Source of the DNA: Accumulibacter sp.
GTDB lineage: Bacteria > Pseudomonadota > Gammaproteobacteria > Burkholderiales > Rhodocyclaceae
Direction of reading: 5' to 3'
DNA: 14,409 nucleotides
Assembly (NCBI GenBank): GCA_031274075.1
Contig: JAISQQ010000040.1
Span: 1-14,409 of the forward strand
Position numbers and translations under genes: made by a program
Shown here: positions 1 to 7,340 of the stretch, one piece after another
Numbering within the stretch: position 1 is the first letter of the stretch
How the letters are laid out: each line of letters opens with the position of its first letter
The notes under the pieces: model-generated
What the model was told of the DNA's origin: nothing
The model's input: only the letters and a program-made list of their open reading frames with translations
Database searches by the model: none

Positions 1-401
1 GTCTTGATCTTGCCGATCATCGAGACGGCCACGCTCTTGCGCGCGCCGATCTGCGCCATCCATTCGCGCAGGGCGGAAATGGTGATTTCCCGGCCGATGA
101 TGATGAGCGCGATCAGCGCGCCGACGCGGTCGAGATGAACCAGCATGATCAGCGCGGCGGCGACGACCAGCTTGTCGGCCACCGGGTCCAGGAAGGCGCC
201 GAACGCGGAGGTCTGGTTCCAGCGGCGCGCCAGGTAGCCGTCCAGCCAGTCGGTGCTGGCGGCGACGACGAAAACGACGGTCGCCGCCAGGTCGCGGCCG
301 ACCGGTTGCAGCCACGCTTCGGGCAGGTAGTACAGGGCGACGAGCAGGGGAATCAGGATGATTCGCAGCCAGGTCAGGAGGATCGGAATATTGGTTGGCA
401 T
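1..401 (-). CDS. pgsA: CDP-diacylglycerol--glycerol-3-phosphate 3-phosphatidyltransferase, 3' part missing
   Basis: Membrane enzyme that transfers a phosphatidyl group from CDP-diacylglycerol to glycerol-3-phosphate, the committed step to phosphatidylglycerol and cardiolipin. About 133 N-terminal residues are visible; the C-terminal end runs off the window. The complete CDP-alcohol phosphatidyltransferase signature, DGx2ARx8Gx3Dx3D, is present around residues 51-76, with Asp51, Asp54, Asp72 and Asp76 as the metal and catalytic residues. Hydrophobic stretches at about 5-26 and 38-50 and after residue 78 fit an integral inner-membrane protein. The ATG at 399-401 shares its A with the uvrC stop (TGATG), so the two genes are probably translationally coupled. 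A uvrC-pgsA order is common in proteobacteria. Identification is firm; only the missing 3' end is unknown. Confidence 0.95.
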   Translation of the reverse strand, partial: MPTNIPILLTWLRIILIPLLVALYYLPEAWLQPVGRDLAATVVFVVAASTDWLDGYLARRWNQTSAFGAFLDPVADKLVVAAALIMLVHLDRVGALIALIIIGREITISALREWMAQIGARKSVAVSMIGKIK

Positions 402-2227
402 CAGTGCAAAGCCGCGTGGATTTTCTCGGCCAGATCCCGGCTGATCCCGGGGACGGCGCTCAGTTGATCGATTCCCGCGCTGGCAATGCCCTGCCATCCG
501 CCGAAACGGGCAATCAGCGCCTTGCGCCGCCGGGGACCGACACCGTCGATGTCCTCGAGGCGCGAGGTCTTGCGCGTCTTGCCGCGCCGTAGCCGATGAC
601 CCGACACGGCGAAGCGGTGCGCTTCGTCGCGGATTTCCTGGATCAGATGCAACGCGGGATGTTCCGCCGGCAATTGTACCGGTTCGCGCGCGTCAGGGAA
701 AACCAATGTATCGAGTCCGGGCTTGCGCCCCTCGCCCTTGGCTACGCCGAGCATGGGCAGGTACGACAGGCCGAGTTCTTCCAGCGCCGAGGCGGCGGCG
801 CCGACCTGTCCCTTGCCGCCATCGATGAGAATCAGCGACGGGGCCAGGCCCTCGCCGCCGCCGATCTTTTCATAGCGCCGCGTGACGGCCTGGCGCATCG
901 CGGCGTAGTCGTCGCCCGCGGGCACGTTCTTGATGTTGAAACGCCGGTATTCCGACTTGCGCATGCCGTTGCCCTGGTATACGACGCAGGAAGCGACGGT
1001 CGATTCGCCCTGCGTATGGCTGATGTCGAAGCACTCGATGCGCATTTCCCGCCCTTCGCCGCTTTCATCCAGCTCCAGGTTGAGGACTTCCTGCAAGGCT
1101 TCCAGGCGGGTTTCCTGGCGCGCCATCTGGGCGCGCCGGGCGGCGATGGCCAGGCGGCCGTTCTGCTCGGCCATGTCGACCCAGACCTTGTGCAGGGTCA
1201 GGCGAGGCTCGGCGACCGGCACCGGCCGCCCGGCCAGTTCCGCCAGCGTTTCGGCGGCTTCGCCGTCGGGCAGGGCGAGGTTGACGAAGAGGCGCGCGGG
1301 GATCGGATGCGTCAGGTAATGCTGGCACAGGAAGGCCGTCAGCACTTCGACGGGCGTGCTCTCGCCGGCGTTGCTCGGAAAGTGCGGCTTGTCGCCGAGA
1401 TGCCTGCCGCCGCGCACCATGGCCAGGTTGACGCAGCGCACGCCGCCCTCCTCGACGGCCACCAGCACGTCCACGTCCTCGCCGCGCGCACTCTCCACGT
1501 ACTGCTTGTCCTGCACGCGGCGCAGCGACTGGATGCGGTCGCGGTACACCGCGGCCTGCTCGAAGGCCAGTTCGGCGGCGGCCCGGTCCATCGCCGCGCT
1601 GAGCCGGGCGATGATTTCCTGCTGCCGCCCTTGCAGGAACATCGACGCCATCTGCACGTCCTGCGCGTAGGCTTCCGGCGCGATCAATCCGGCGCAGGCT
1701 CCGGAACAGCGCTTGATCTGGTACAAAAGGCAGGGACGCGAACGGTTGCCGAACACCGAATTCTCGCAGGTGCGCAGGCGAAACATACGCTGCAGCAGGT
1801 TGACGCTCTCGCGCACCGCCGCGGATGACGGATACGGCCCGAAATAATCGGCGTCGCGCCGGGTCGCTCCGCGGTAGAACGCCAGCCGGGGGTAAGGGTC
1901 ATGCGAAAGGACGATGTACGGGTAGGATTTGTCGTCGCGGAAGAGGATGTTGTAGCGCGGCGCGAGACGCTTGATCAGGTTGTTCTCGAGCAGCAGCGCC
2001 TCGGCTTCCGAGCGCGTGACGGTCGTTTCGACCTGGGCGATCTGCGCGGCCATCAGCGCGATGCGCGGACTCGGATGATGCTCGCGGAAGTAAGACGCCA
2101 CCCGCTTCTTGAGATTCTTCGCCTTGCCCACGTAGAGCACCTTGCCCTGCGCGTCGATCATGCGATAGACGCCCGGCAACTCGGTCAGCGTGGCGAGCAG
2201 GCTTTTCGGATCGAAGGGTTCAATCAT
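401..2227 (-). CDS. uvrC: Excinuclease ABC subunit C
   Basis: Dual-incision nuclease of nucleotide excision repair, recruited by UvrB at damaged DNA. The 608-residue length is normal. The N-terminal GIY-YIG nuclease domain spans about 16-95 (GVY at 19-21, LYVG at 31-34, Glu81). Cys154, Cys166, Cys174 and Cys178 match the four cysteines reported to bind the iron-sulfur cluster in E. coli UvrC. A UVR motif for UvrB contact lies at about 204-239. The RNase H-like 5'-incision domain follows, with the acidic residues Asp401, Asp440 and Asp469 in FDISH, DDY and LIDGGKGQ. The C-terminus from about 552 holds tandem helix-hairpin-helix motifs. The ATG at 2225-2227 has only a weak ribosome site, and a perfect hairpin begins 12 nt before it. 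Downstream it overlaps pgsA by one base. Confidence 0.97.
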   Translation of the reverse strand: MIEPFDPKSLLATLTELPGVYRMIDAQGKVLYVGKAKNLKKRVASYFREHHPSPRIALMAAQIAQVETTVTRSEAEALLLENNLIKRLAPRYNILFRDDKSYPYIVLSHDPYPRLAFYRGATRRDADYFGPYPSSAAVRESVNLLQRMFRLRTCENSVFGNRSRPCLLYQIKRCSGACAGLIAPEAYAQDVQMASMFLQGRQQEIIARLSAAMDRAAAELAFEQAAVYRDRIQSLRRVQDKQYVESARGEDVDVLVAVEEGGVRCVNLAMVRGGRHLGDKPHFPSNAGESTPVEVLTAFLCQHYLTHPIPARLFVNLALPDGEAAETLAELAGRPVPVAEPRLTLHKVWVDMAEQNGRLAIAARRAQMARQETRLEALQEVLNLELDESGEGREMRIECFDISHTQGESTVASCVVYQGNGMRKSEYRRFNIKNVPAGDDYAAMRQAVTRRYEKIGGGEGLAPSLILIDGGKGQVGAAASALEELGLSYLPMLGVAKGEGRKPGLDTLVFPDAREPVQLPAEHPALHLIQEIRDEAHRFAVSGHRLRRGKTRKTSRLEDIDGVGPRRRKALIARFGGWQGIASAGIDQLSAVPGISRDLAEKIHAALH

Positions 2228-2259
2228 GTTTCAATCCACGTCCGGCAGGCCGGACGAAA
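2228..2259. repeat. Lone CRISPR-repeat-like sequence in the uvrC leader
   Basis: On the plus strand the first 13 bases, GTTTCAATCCACG (2228-2240), are as I recall identical to the end of type I-C CRISPR repeats. A perfect inverted repeat follows: CGTCCGGC (2239-2246), a 2-nt centre, then GCCGGACG (2249-2256). Overall length (about 32 nt) and architecture fit the family, but there is no second copy or spacer in the window, so this is not an array. In the uvrC mRNA sense the repeat ends in ATTGAAAC directly against the ATG. Chance, a solo repeat, or a leader hairpin unrelated to CRISPR are all possible. Confidence 0.4.
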
Positions 2260-2291
2260 GCACGAAAGGGCTTACGCCCCTCCCGTGCAAG

Positions 2292-2320
2292 ATTATCCCC
2301 CTGAAGGGGAAGGTTTCCAA
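2292..2320 (-). promoter_or_regulatory. Predicted sigma70-type promoter for uvrC
   Basis: On the minus strand, TTGGAA (2315-2320; 4/6 to the -35 consensus) and GATAAT (2292-2297; 5/6 to the -10) are separated by exactly 17 bp. Transcription would start near 2285, giving a leader of about 58 nt before the uvrC ATG. That leader contains the CRISPR-repeat-like hairpin and a second, weaker stem at about 2261-2287. The prediction rests on consensus match only. Confidence 0.55.
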
Positions 2321-2367
2321 CCGGGGGCGGTTTTTGATGAACGCGAGACGGTACGATAGGGCGTTTG

Positions 2368-3585
2368 ATGGTATCACGAGCCTCCATGCGCACGACCTCC
2401 GATTCACACTGGGACATTTTCTGCCACGTCGTCGACAACTTCGGCGACATCGGCGTGTGCTGGCGCCTGGCGCGGCAACTGGCGGGCGAACACGGCCTGG
2501 CGGTGCGCCTGTGGGTCGATGAGCTGGCGGCATTCCACGTGCTGTGTCCGCAGATTCGCGCCGATCGGCCGGTGCAGGAAGTGCTGGGCGTCGAAGTCAT
2601 GCGCTGGGAACAGGGCTTTGACTTCACCGGCGCGGTTCCGGGCGACGTGGTCGTGGAAACTTTCGCCTGCCGGCTTCCCGACGCCTTCGAGGCGGCGATG
2701 GCCCGGCGCGATCCCAAATCCGTATGGATCAACCTCGATCATCTCTCCGCCGAAGCCTGGGTCGCGGACTATCACGCCCTGCCCTCGCCGCACCCACGCC
2801 TGCCCTTGAACAAATACTTCTTCTTTCCCGGATTCACCGCGCGAACCGGCGGCCTGCTGCGCGAAAACGCCCTGGAACAGCGCCGGCAGGCGTTCGCCGC
2901 CGCCCCCGCCGAACGCCAGCGCTTTCTCGCCCGCCTGGGCGTGCCGGACGCGGCGGGCACGGCGGGCGCGGCGGGTACAACATCATCCGGCGGCGACGCC
3001 GGGACGCTGCTCGTTTCGCTTTTTTGCTACGAAAACGCCGCCTTGCCCGGCCTGCTCGACGCCTGGTCGCGCAGCCGCCGGCCGGTTCTCTGCCTCGCCC
3101 CGCCCGGCCGCGGCCAGGCCGATCTGGAGCGTTTTGCGCGCCGCCGCCTGGCGGTCGGCGACCTCGTCCGCCACGGCCGCCTGGAGCTGCGCCTCATCCC
3201 CTTCGTCCCGCAGCAGGATTACGACCGGCTGCTGTGGTGCTGCGACCTCAACCTGGTGCGCGGCGAGGACTCCTTCGTGCGCGCGCAATGGGCGGCCAGG
3301 CCGATGCTCTGGCACATCTATCCGCAAGAGGAAAACGTCCATCACGCCAAGCTGGCCGCCTTCCTCGACGCCTGCTGCGCCGGACTGCCCCGCGCGCCGG
3401 CCGCCGCCGTGCGCGAGTTTTCCCTCGCCTGGAACGGCGTCGGAGCGCTCACCGGCGATCTCTGGGAACGCTGGCTGGGCTTTTTTCCGATACTGCGGCG
3501 GCACGCCGGAGAATGGCAAAAGGAACTGATGAAACAACAGGATTTGTGTTCCCGCCTGGTGCAATTCTGCCAATCCAGGCTATAA
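2368..3585 (+). CDS. earP: EF-P arginine rhamnosyltransferase EarP
   Basis: Glycosyltransferase that moves rhamnose from dTDP-L-rhamnose to an arginine of elongation factor P, activating EF-P to relieve ribosome stalling at polyproline. The N-terminal WDIFCxVVDNFGDIG signature contains Asp23 and Asp27, equivalent to the catalytic Asp pair (Asp13/Asp17) of the Pseudomonas putida enzyme. The nucleotide-sugar site shows as RGEDSF at 298-303, followed by RAQWAARPMLWHIYPQEE. The two GT-B halves are joined by an Ala/Gly/Thr-rich linker at about 194-211. I chose the ATG at 2368 because AGGG lies 6 nt upstream; ATG 2386, giving a start like that of homologues, is a real alternative, as is TTG 2365. 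The very next gene is efp, whose Arg32 is the expected target. Confidence 0.93.
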   Translation: MVSRASMRTTSDSHWDIFCHVVDNFGDIGVCWRLARQLAGEHGLAVRLWVDELAAFHVLCPQIRADRPVQEVLGVEVMRWEQGFDFTGAVPGDVVVETFACRLPDAFEAAMARRDPKSVWINLDHLSAEAWVADYHALPSPHPRLPLNKYFFFPGFTARTGGLLRENALEQRRQAFAAAPAERQRFLARLGVPDAAGTAGAAGTTSSGGDAGTLLVSLFCYENAALPGLLDAWSRSRRPVLCLAPPGRGQADLERFARRRLAVGDLVRHGRLELRLIPFVPQQDYDRLLWCCDLNLVRGEDSFVRAQWAARPMLWHIYPQEENVHHAKLAAFLDACCAGLPRAPAAAVREFSLAWNGVGALTGDLWERWLGFFPILRRHAGEWQKELMKQQDLCSRLVQFCQSRL

Positions 3586-3586
3586 T
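3581..3586 (+). promoter_or_regulatory. Possible -10 element for efp
   Basis: A perfect TATAAT overlaps the earP stop codon (TAA at 3583-3585), 53 nt before the efp ATG. The -35 region about 17 bp upstream (GGTGCA) is poor and there is no TG extension. It may give efp its own transcription in addition to read-through from earP. That would fit the need for far more EF-P than EarP. Confidence 0.45.
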
Positions 3587-3639
3587 GCGCGGCTATTTTC
3601 AGCGCCCTCCCCGGAACCCCTTTCAGAAGCCAAGCCTCT

Positions 3640-4197
3640 ATGAAAACTGTTCAAGAACTCCGCGCCGGCAACGTGTTCATGGTCGGCAGCGACCCGATGG
3701 TCGTCCTCAAGGCCGAGTACAGCAAGTCGGGCCGCAACGTCTCGGTCGTCAAGATGAAGATGAAAAACCTGCTCACCGGCGCGCCCAGCGAAACGGTCTA
3801 CCGCGCCGACGACAAGTTCGACACCGTGCAGCTCGACCGCAAGGCGGTCAGCTACTCTTACTTCGCCGACCCGATGTACGTCTTCATGGACGCCGAGTAC
3901 AACCAGTACGAAATCGAAGCCGACTATCTGGAAGAAGCCCTCAAGTACCTCGAGGACGGCATGCCCTGCGAAGTCGTGTTCTACGACGGCAAGCCCATCT
4001 CGGTCGAACTGCCGACCAGCCTGGTGCGCGAAGTCATCTACACCGAGCCGGCGGTCAAGGGCGACACTTCCGGCAAGGTCATGAAGCCGGCCCGGCTGGC
4101 GACCGGCTACATCATCCAGGTTCCCGCCTTCGTGGAAATCGGCGACAAGATCGAAATCGACACCCGCACCGACGAATATCGCGCCCGCGTCAAGTAG
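3640..4197 (+). CDS. efp: Translation elongation factor P
   Basis: Binds ribosomes stalled between the P and E sites and stimulates peptide bond formation at consecutive prolines. The 185-residue length and three-beta-barrel organisation are standard: an N-terminal KOW-like domain (about 1-62), a central OB domain (about 65-125), and a C-terminal OB domain ending in the family signature [18 protein letters not shown]. The domain I loop tip reads SKSGRN, with Arg32 at the modified position, rather than the lysine used by EpmA/EpmB or DHS-type systems. This agrees with earP immediately upstream, so EF-P is very probably rhamnosylated at Arg32. The start is the only sensible ATG, although the ribosome site before it is weak. 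Confidence 0.97.
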   Translation: MKTVQELRAGNVFMVGSDPMVVLKAEYSKSGRNVSVVKMKMKNLLTGAPSETVYRADDKFDTVQLDRKAVSYSYFADPMYVFMDAEYNQYEIEADYLEEALKYLEDGMPCEVVFYDGKPISVELPTSLVREVIYTEPAVKGDTSGKVMKPARLATGYIIQVPAFVEIGDKIEIDTRTDEYRARVK

Positions 4198-4213
4198 TCG
4201 TCATTACGCATTC

Positions 4214-4317
4214 CAGAGGACAGAAGACGGAAGACAGAAGACAGTAATATTTGCGAGCGCGAAGCGCCCGGTAACTGAACTGTCCTCTGTCCTCTGTCAT
4301 CAGTCCTCTGTCTTCTG
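4214..4317. repeat. Heptamer-repeat arms forming an imperfect inverted repeat
   Basis: The left arm (4214-4245) is about four and a half head-to-tail copies of a 7-nt unit with consensus CAGARGA. The right arm (4279-4317) is five units of the complement, consensus TCYTCTG. The 33-nt loop is GC-rich. The structure lies between efp and the convergent metal-chaperone gene, so it could act as a bidirectional terminator, but no run of T follows a tight stem. Similar units recur at 9454-9485. The region 4318-4394 shows nothing recognisable. Confidence 0.8.
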
Positions 4318-4394
4318 AACAGCATCCGCCCTACCGAACCCTGCCCCGTTTCAGGAACGATGGCAGCCCAAGCTTCCCTGCCGACAGCGTCCGC

Positions 4395-4613
4395 TCAGAC
4401 GCCCTCGCCCGCCACGTCGAAACCCGCGCCCTCGATGGCTTCCCTGAACTGCGCGGGCCGGGCGACCTGCGGGTCATAGTCGATCTCGGCCCGGCCCGCT
4501 TCCAGCGACACCTTGACCTCGGACACGCCGGGCAGCGCCCGCAGGACGCCCGTCACGTTCTTCACACAACCCTGGCAGCTCATGCCGCCGACACCTACGA
4601 CGAGATGCTTCAT
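4395..4613 (-). CDS. Heavy-metal-associated (HMA) domain protein, CopZ-like chaperone
   Basis: A 72-residue single-domain protein. GMSCQGC at 10-16 supplies the CxxC pair (Cys13, Cys16) that binds Cu(I) or another soft metal in the beta-alpha-beta-beta-alpha-beta HMA fold. The rest (VTGVLRALPGVSEVKVSL, then AEIDYDP) fits the family along its length. The ATG at 4611-4613 was chosen because GAGGA lies 7 nt upstream and the protein then begins as homologues do; an upstream in-frame ATG at 4706 would add 31 residues unlike the family. No copper ATPase or MerR-type regulator lies beside it, so partner and metal are not shown. Copper delivery is the usual role of such proteins. Confidence 0.88.
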   Translation of the reverse strand: MKHLVVGVGGMSCQGCVKNVTGVLRALPGVSEVKVSLEAGRAEIDYDPQVARPAQFREAIEGAGFDVAGEGV

Positions 4614-4783
4614 CCTGAAATCCTCGATTCGACCCACGAAGTAAAAGGTGAAAACCGTATTTAAGCAAAAAACCACACCCACGTCGCGCAGAGCTACGGA
4701 GAACACGATGGTTCGGCCAAACCGCCCCTGTGCCGTGTCGTCATACCTTTGTGGTCAAGGCGTGAGGGTTCAAGGCAGAATCG

Positions 4784-5446
4784 TCACGGCGTTTGCGCCG
4801 GCGGGGCGATGAAGCCCGGGAGACCCGGGGGTTCCTCCACCACGGCGCCGCCGCCATCGGGTTCCAGGCGGCCGGCTTGCAGGCGCAGCGGGACCACGCC
4901 GGCCCAGACCGGGATGGACAGGTCGTCATCGGCGTCCAGGACGCCTCCCGCGCGCATCTTCGCCGCGGCTTCCTCGAGCGCGATGCGCAACACGCGCGTG
5001 CCTGACATTTCGGCAGGCGACGAGGCGCGCACGCGCGCGGCGCGTCCTGGGCTGACGTGCTCGATGAAGGCGTCCAGGGCGGCGGCCTTGAGGCTGGCGT
5101 CCCGTACTTCCTCGAACTGTCCGTAGATGACTACGGAGCGGAAATTCATCGAGTGGTGAAAGGCGGCACGCGCCAGCACCAGAGCGTCCAGGTGGGCGAC
5201 GCACACGCAGCATTCGCCCGCGAGCAGCGCCGCCGCCAGGCGCGAGCTGCCGGCGGCGTGGATGTACAGATGATCGCCCTGGCGCCAGCAGGCCATCGGC
5301 AGGCAATGCACGCTGCCGGCGTGGTTGAAGGCGATCTGGCAGGTCAGCGCGGCATCGACGATGCGCTCTATCGTGCGGCGGTCGTAATGGGCGCGCTGCG
5401 GCTTGCGGTGGATCGTGGCGCGGGCGCTGGGGGCTTGTTCGGGCAT
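4784..5446 (-). CDS. Pyridoxamine 5'-phosphate oxidase-like flavin-binding protein
   Basis: 220 residues, with the split-barrel flavoprotein pattern of the Pyridox_ox_2/NimA-like group. HYDRRTIERIVDAAL at about 20-34 is followed by strands CQIAF and VHCLPMACWRQGDHLYIHAA, then SSRL, HHSMNFRSVVIYGQF and a C-terminal region with PVWAGVVPLRL. Relatives bind FMN or F420 and several are annotated as nitroimidazole-resistance or general flavin-nucleotide-binding proteins; the substrate cannot be told here. It is not PdxH, which is shaped differently and has specific PLP residues. The start at 5446 has GAGGA 7 nt upstream. The C-terminal tail (about 190-220) is Pro/Gly-rich and probably disordered. 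It appears to be a single-gene transcript. Confidence 0.82.
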   Translation of the reverse strand: MPEQAPSARATIHRKPQRAHYDRRTIERIVDAALTCQIAFNHAGSVHCLPMACWRQGDHLYIHAAGSSRLAAALLAGECCVCVAHLDALVLARAAFHHSMNFRSVVIYGQFEEVRDASLKAAALDAFIEHVSPGRAARVRASSPAEMSGTRVLRIALEEAAAKMRAGGVLDADDDLSIPVWAGVVPLRLQAGRLEPDGGGAVVEEPPGLPGFIAPPAQTP

Positions 5447-5757
5447 CGGGCGGTCCTCGGCGAATACGGTGCAGACGGCAATCTATCCTAAAACCGCAGT
5501 CGATGAAATGGCGAAACTTGCGCCGCGTTTCCTTATTTTTCGACGCCGTTGTTATATCATTCCGCGCTGAAACAAACGGGATTGGCGGGAAAAACGCCGT
5601 GAGACACCCGACGGCGACGAGCGTCCGGCGGCGAAACACCCGTCCGGCGTTCCGGCCCCGCCGGGTTCCGCCTGTGTGAATGTCCGTCGCTTGCGCCTAT
5701 CCATCTTTCCATCTTTTTTTCTTTTTCTCCTCGCGGTTCCGCCATAAAAACAAGTCC
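5447..5757. other. Divergent intergenic region before the DUF1538 operon
   Basis: This gene-free stretch of 311 bases separates two divergent genes. It holds AT-richer sequence at about 5528-5562 that may contain promoters for either side, but I found no pair of hexamers I would defend. Next comes a GC-rich part in which CGTCCGGCG occurs twice (about 5620 and 5641). A nearly pure pyrimidine tract follows at about 5698-5733, just before the DUF1538 start. No RNA gene or small ORF is convincing. Confidence 0.5.
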
Positions 5758-7329
5758 ATGAAATTCCTGCGCACGCTCAAAGAAGTTTTCCTGTCTTCGC
5801 TTCCACTCGCCGCGATCATCATCGTCGTGTGCGGCTTCATCGCGCCGATGGAGGACGTTTTCGACTACCTGAAACTCGCCATCGGATACGCGGGCGTCGT
5901 TTTCGGGCAGGTCTTGTTCCTGGTCGGACTCGACATCAGCATCCTGCCCATCGGGAAGCTGATCGGCAGTTCCCTGATCCACCTGAAAAAAACCGTCTTC
6001 ATCATCTTTTTCGGTTTCCTGTTCGGGCTTCTGGCGACGGTCGCCGAACCGGCCCTGTCGGTGCTGGCGAGGCAGACCCACATGATCATGCCGCTGGTCG
6101 ACGAAACGGTGTTCATCTGGATCATGGGCTCGGGAATCGGCGTGTTCGTCGGATTCTCGCTGTTCAGGGTACTGAAGGACTTGAACATCAAGACGGTCTT
6201 CGTCGTGCTTTACGTCATTACCTTCGCGCTGATCATTGTCACGCCCGAGGAATTCATCGCCCTGGCCTTCGACGGCAGCGGCGCGACCACCGGCGACGTG
6301 TCGGTGCCGTTCATCCTGGCGCTCGGCATCGGCGTTTCGGCCACCTTGTCGAAGAACAAAAGCATCGAGGATACCTTCGGCATCATCGGGCTGGCCTCGG
6401 TCGGCCCGATCGTCGCGCTGTTCCTCTACGGATTCGTGCTCAAGGCCATGAACGGCGGGATCATCCCGCCTGCCACGCTGTACGACCCGGGCGCGGCGGA
6501 GAACTTCGGCGGCATCGTCGTGGGGAATCTGGGCGACGTGGCGCTGGCGCTTTTCCCGGTGGTGATCTGCTTTCTGCCGTTCCAGTTCTTGCTGATAAAA
6601 CTGCCCAGGAGCGAGTTCATCCGGATGCTGTTCGGCACGGCCGTGGTCTATGTCGGCCTGCTCATATTCTTGTCGAGCATCGACTTCGGCTTCGCTTTCG
6701 CGGGCAAGTACATCGGCGAGATATTCCTCGATCCCGCCCGTCCCGGATGGTTCAAGTGGCTTTTGCTGATCATCGGCTTCATCCTCGGCGCGGCGATCAC
6801 GCTGACCGAGCCGGCCGTCACCGTGCTCGGCGAGCAGCTCGAGGAAATCACCAACGGCCACGTGAAGAAAATGACCATGCGCGGAACGCTGGCGATAGGC
6901 ATCGGCGTCGCCGCGCTGATTTCCATGGTGAAAATCATCACGCAGGTCAATATCCTCTGGTTCCTGGTGCCGCTTTACATCGTGTCGCTGGTCATGATGA
7001 AATACACCTCCAAGCTTTTCGTGAGCCTGGCCTTCGACTCGGGCGGCGTCACCGGCGGCGCGCTGACTTCGGCCTTCCTGACGCCGCTGACGCTGGGCAC
7101 GGCGCAGGCCGTGGCCAGCACGGCGGGCCCGGGCGCCCAGTCGGTGCTGACCAACGGCTTTGGCATCATCGCCTTCATTTCGGTCACGCCGCTGATCGCC
7201 GTGCAGGCCTTGGGCATACTTTACGACGCGCGGATCAAGAGAACCCAGGAAGCCGTGTTGGCGGACGAGCTGGCGGGACTGGAAAAACTCGCCTCGCATG
7301 CCGGACGGGCGGACGAAGCCAAAAAATGA
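5758..7329 (+). CDS. DUF1538 family polytopic membrane protein
   Basis: A 523-residue, very hydrophobic inner-membrane protein of the DUF1538 family, whose function I do not know to be established. It is an internal tandem duplication. TVAEPALSVL (94-103) repeats as TLTEPAVTVL (348-357). FDGSGATTG (171-179) repeats as FDSGGVTGG (426-434). A D-x6-GKxIG segment (59-70) repeats near 309-320. Offsets are constant at 250-255 residues. Conserved Glu-Pro and Asp/Gly/Thr motifs inside membrane segments suggest a transporter or channel with two pseudo-symmetric halves. The start at 5758 begins MKFLRTLKEVF and suits a membrane protein, but no Shine-Dalgarno is visible; an in-frame ATG at 5680 would add an unlikely Phe-rich leader. 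Two PII-like genes follow at once, pointing to PII-type control. Confidence 0.88.
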   Translation: MKFLRTLKEVFLSSLPLAAIIIVVCGFIAPMEDVFDYLKLAIGYAGVVFGQVLFLVGLDISILPIGKLIGSSLIHLKKTVFIIFFGFLFGLLATVAEPALSVLARQTHMIMPLVDETVFIWIMGSGIGVFVGFSLFRVLKDLNIKTVFVVLYVITFALIIVTPEEFIALAFDGSGATTGDVSVPFILALGIGVSATLSKNKSIEDTFGIIGLASVGPIVALFLYGFVLKAMNGGIIPPATLYDPGAAENFGGIVVGNLGDVALALFPVVICFLPFQFLLIKLPRSEFIRMLFGTAVVYVGLLIFLSSIDFGFAFAGKYIGEIFLDPARPGWFKWLLLIIGFILGAAITLTEPAVTVLGEQLEEITNGHVKKMTMRGTLAIGIGVAALISMVKIITQVNILWFLVPLYIVSLVMMKYTSKLFVSLAFDSGGVTGGALTSAFLTPLTLGTAQAVASTAGPGAQSVLTNGFGIIAFISVTPLIAVQALGILYDARIKRTQEAVLADELAGLEKLASHAGRADEAKK

Positions 7330-7340
7330 AGGGAGCGGCA

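Noticed and set aside
596..1828. 410-codon plus-strand open frame opposite uvrC
   Set aside because: It is antisense to a certain gene, rich in Arg, Ala, Gly and His as expected of shadow frames in GC-rich DNA, and has no recognisable domain.
2228..2345. A CRISPR array ahead of uvrC
   Set aside because: A search for a second repeat found only a weak partial match (9 of 13) near 2313 at the wrong spacing, so there is at most one repeat and no spacers.
2724..4247. 507-codon plus-strand frame across earP and efp
   Set aside because: It overlaps two clear genes in another frame and is mostly Arg, Pro and Ala.
4614..4783. Promoter, RNA gene or decayed repeat between the HMA gene and the flavin protein gene
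   Set aside because: The sequence has AT-rich stretches and a CGCAGAG-like word, but no defensible hexamer pair, strong hairpin or repeat structure.
5829..7340. Upstream part of a long frame that ends in PII-like protein A, suggesting a fusion
   Set aside because: Only the part from 7341 is family-like and has its own ribosome site; the rest is a shadow of the DUF1538 gene.
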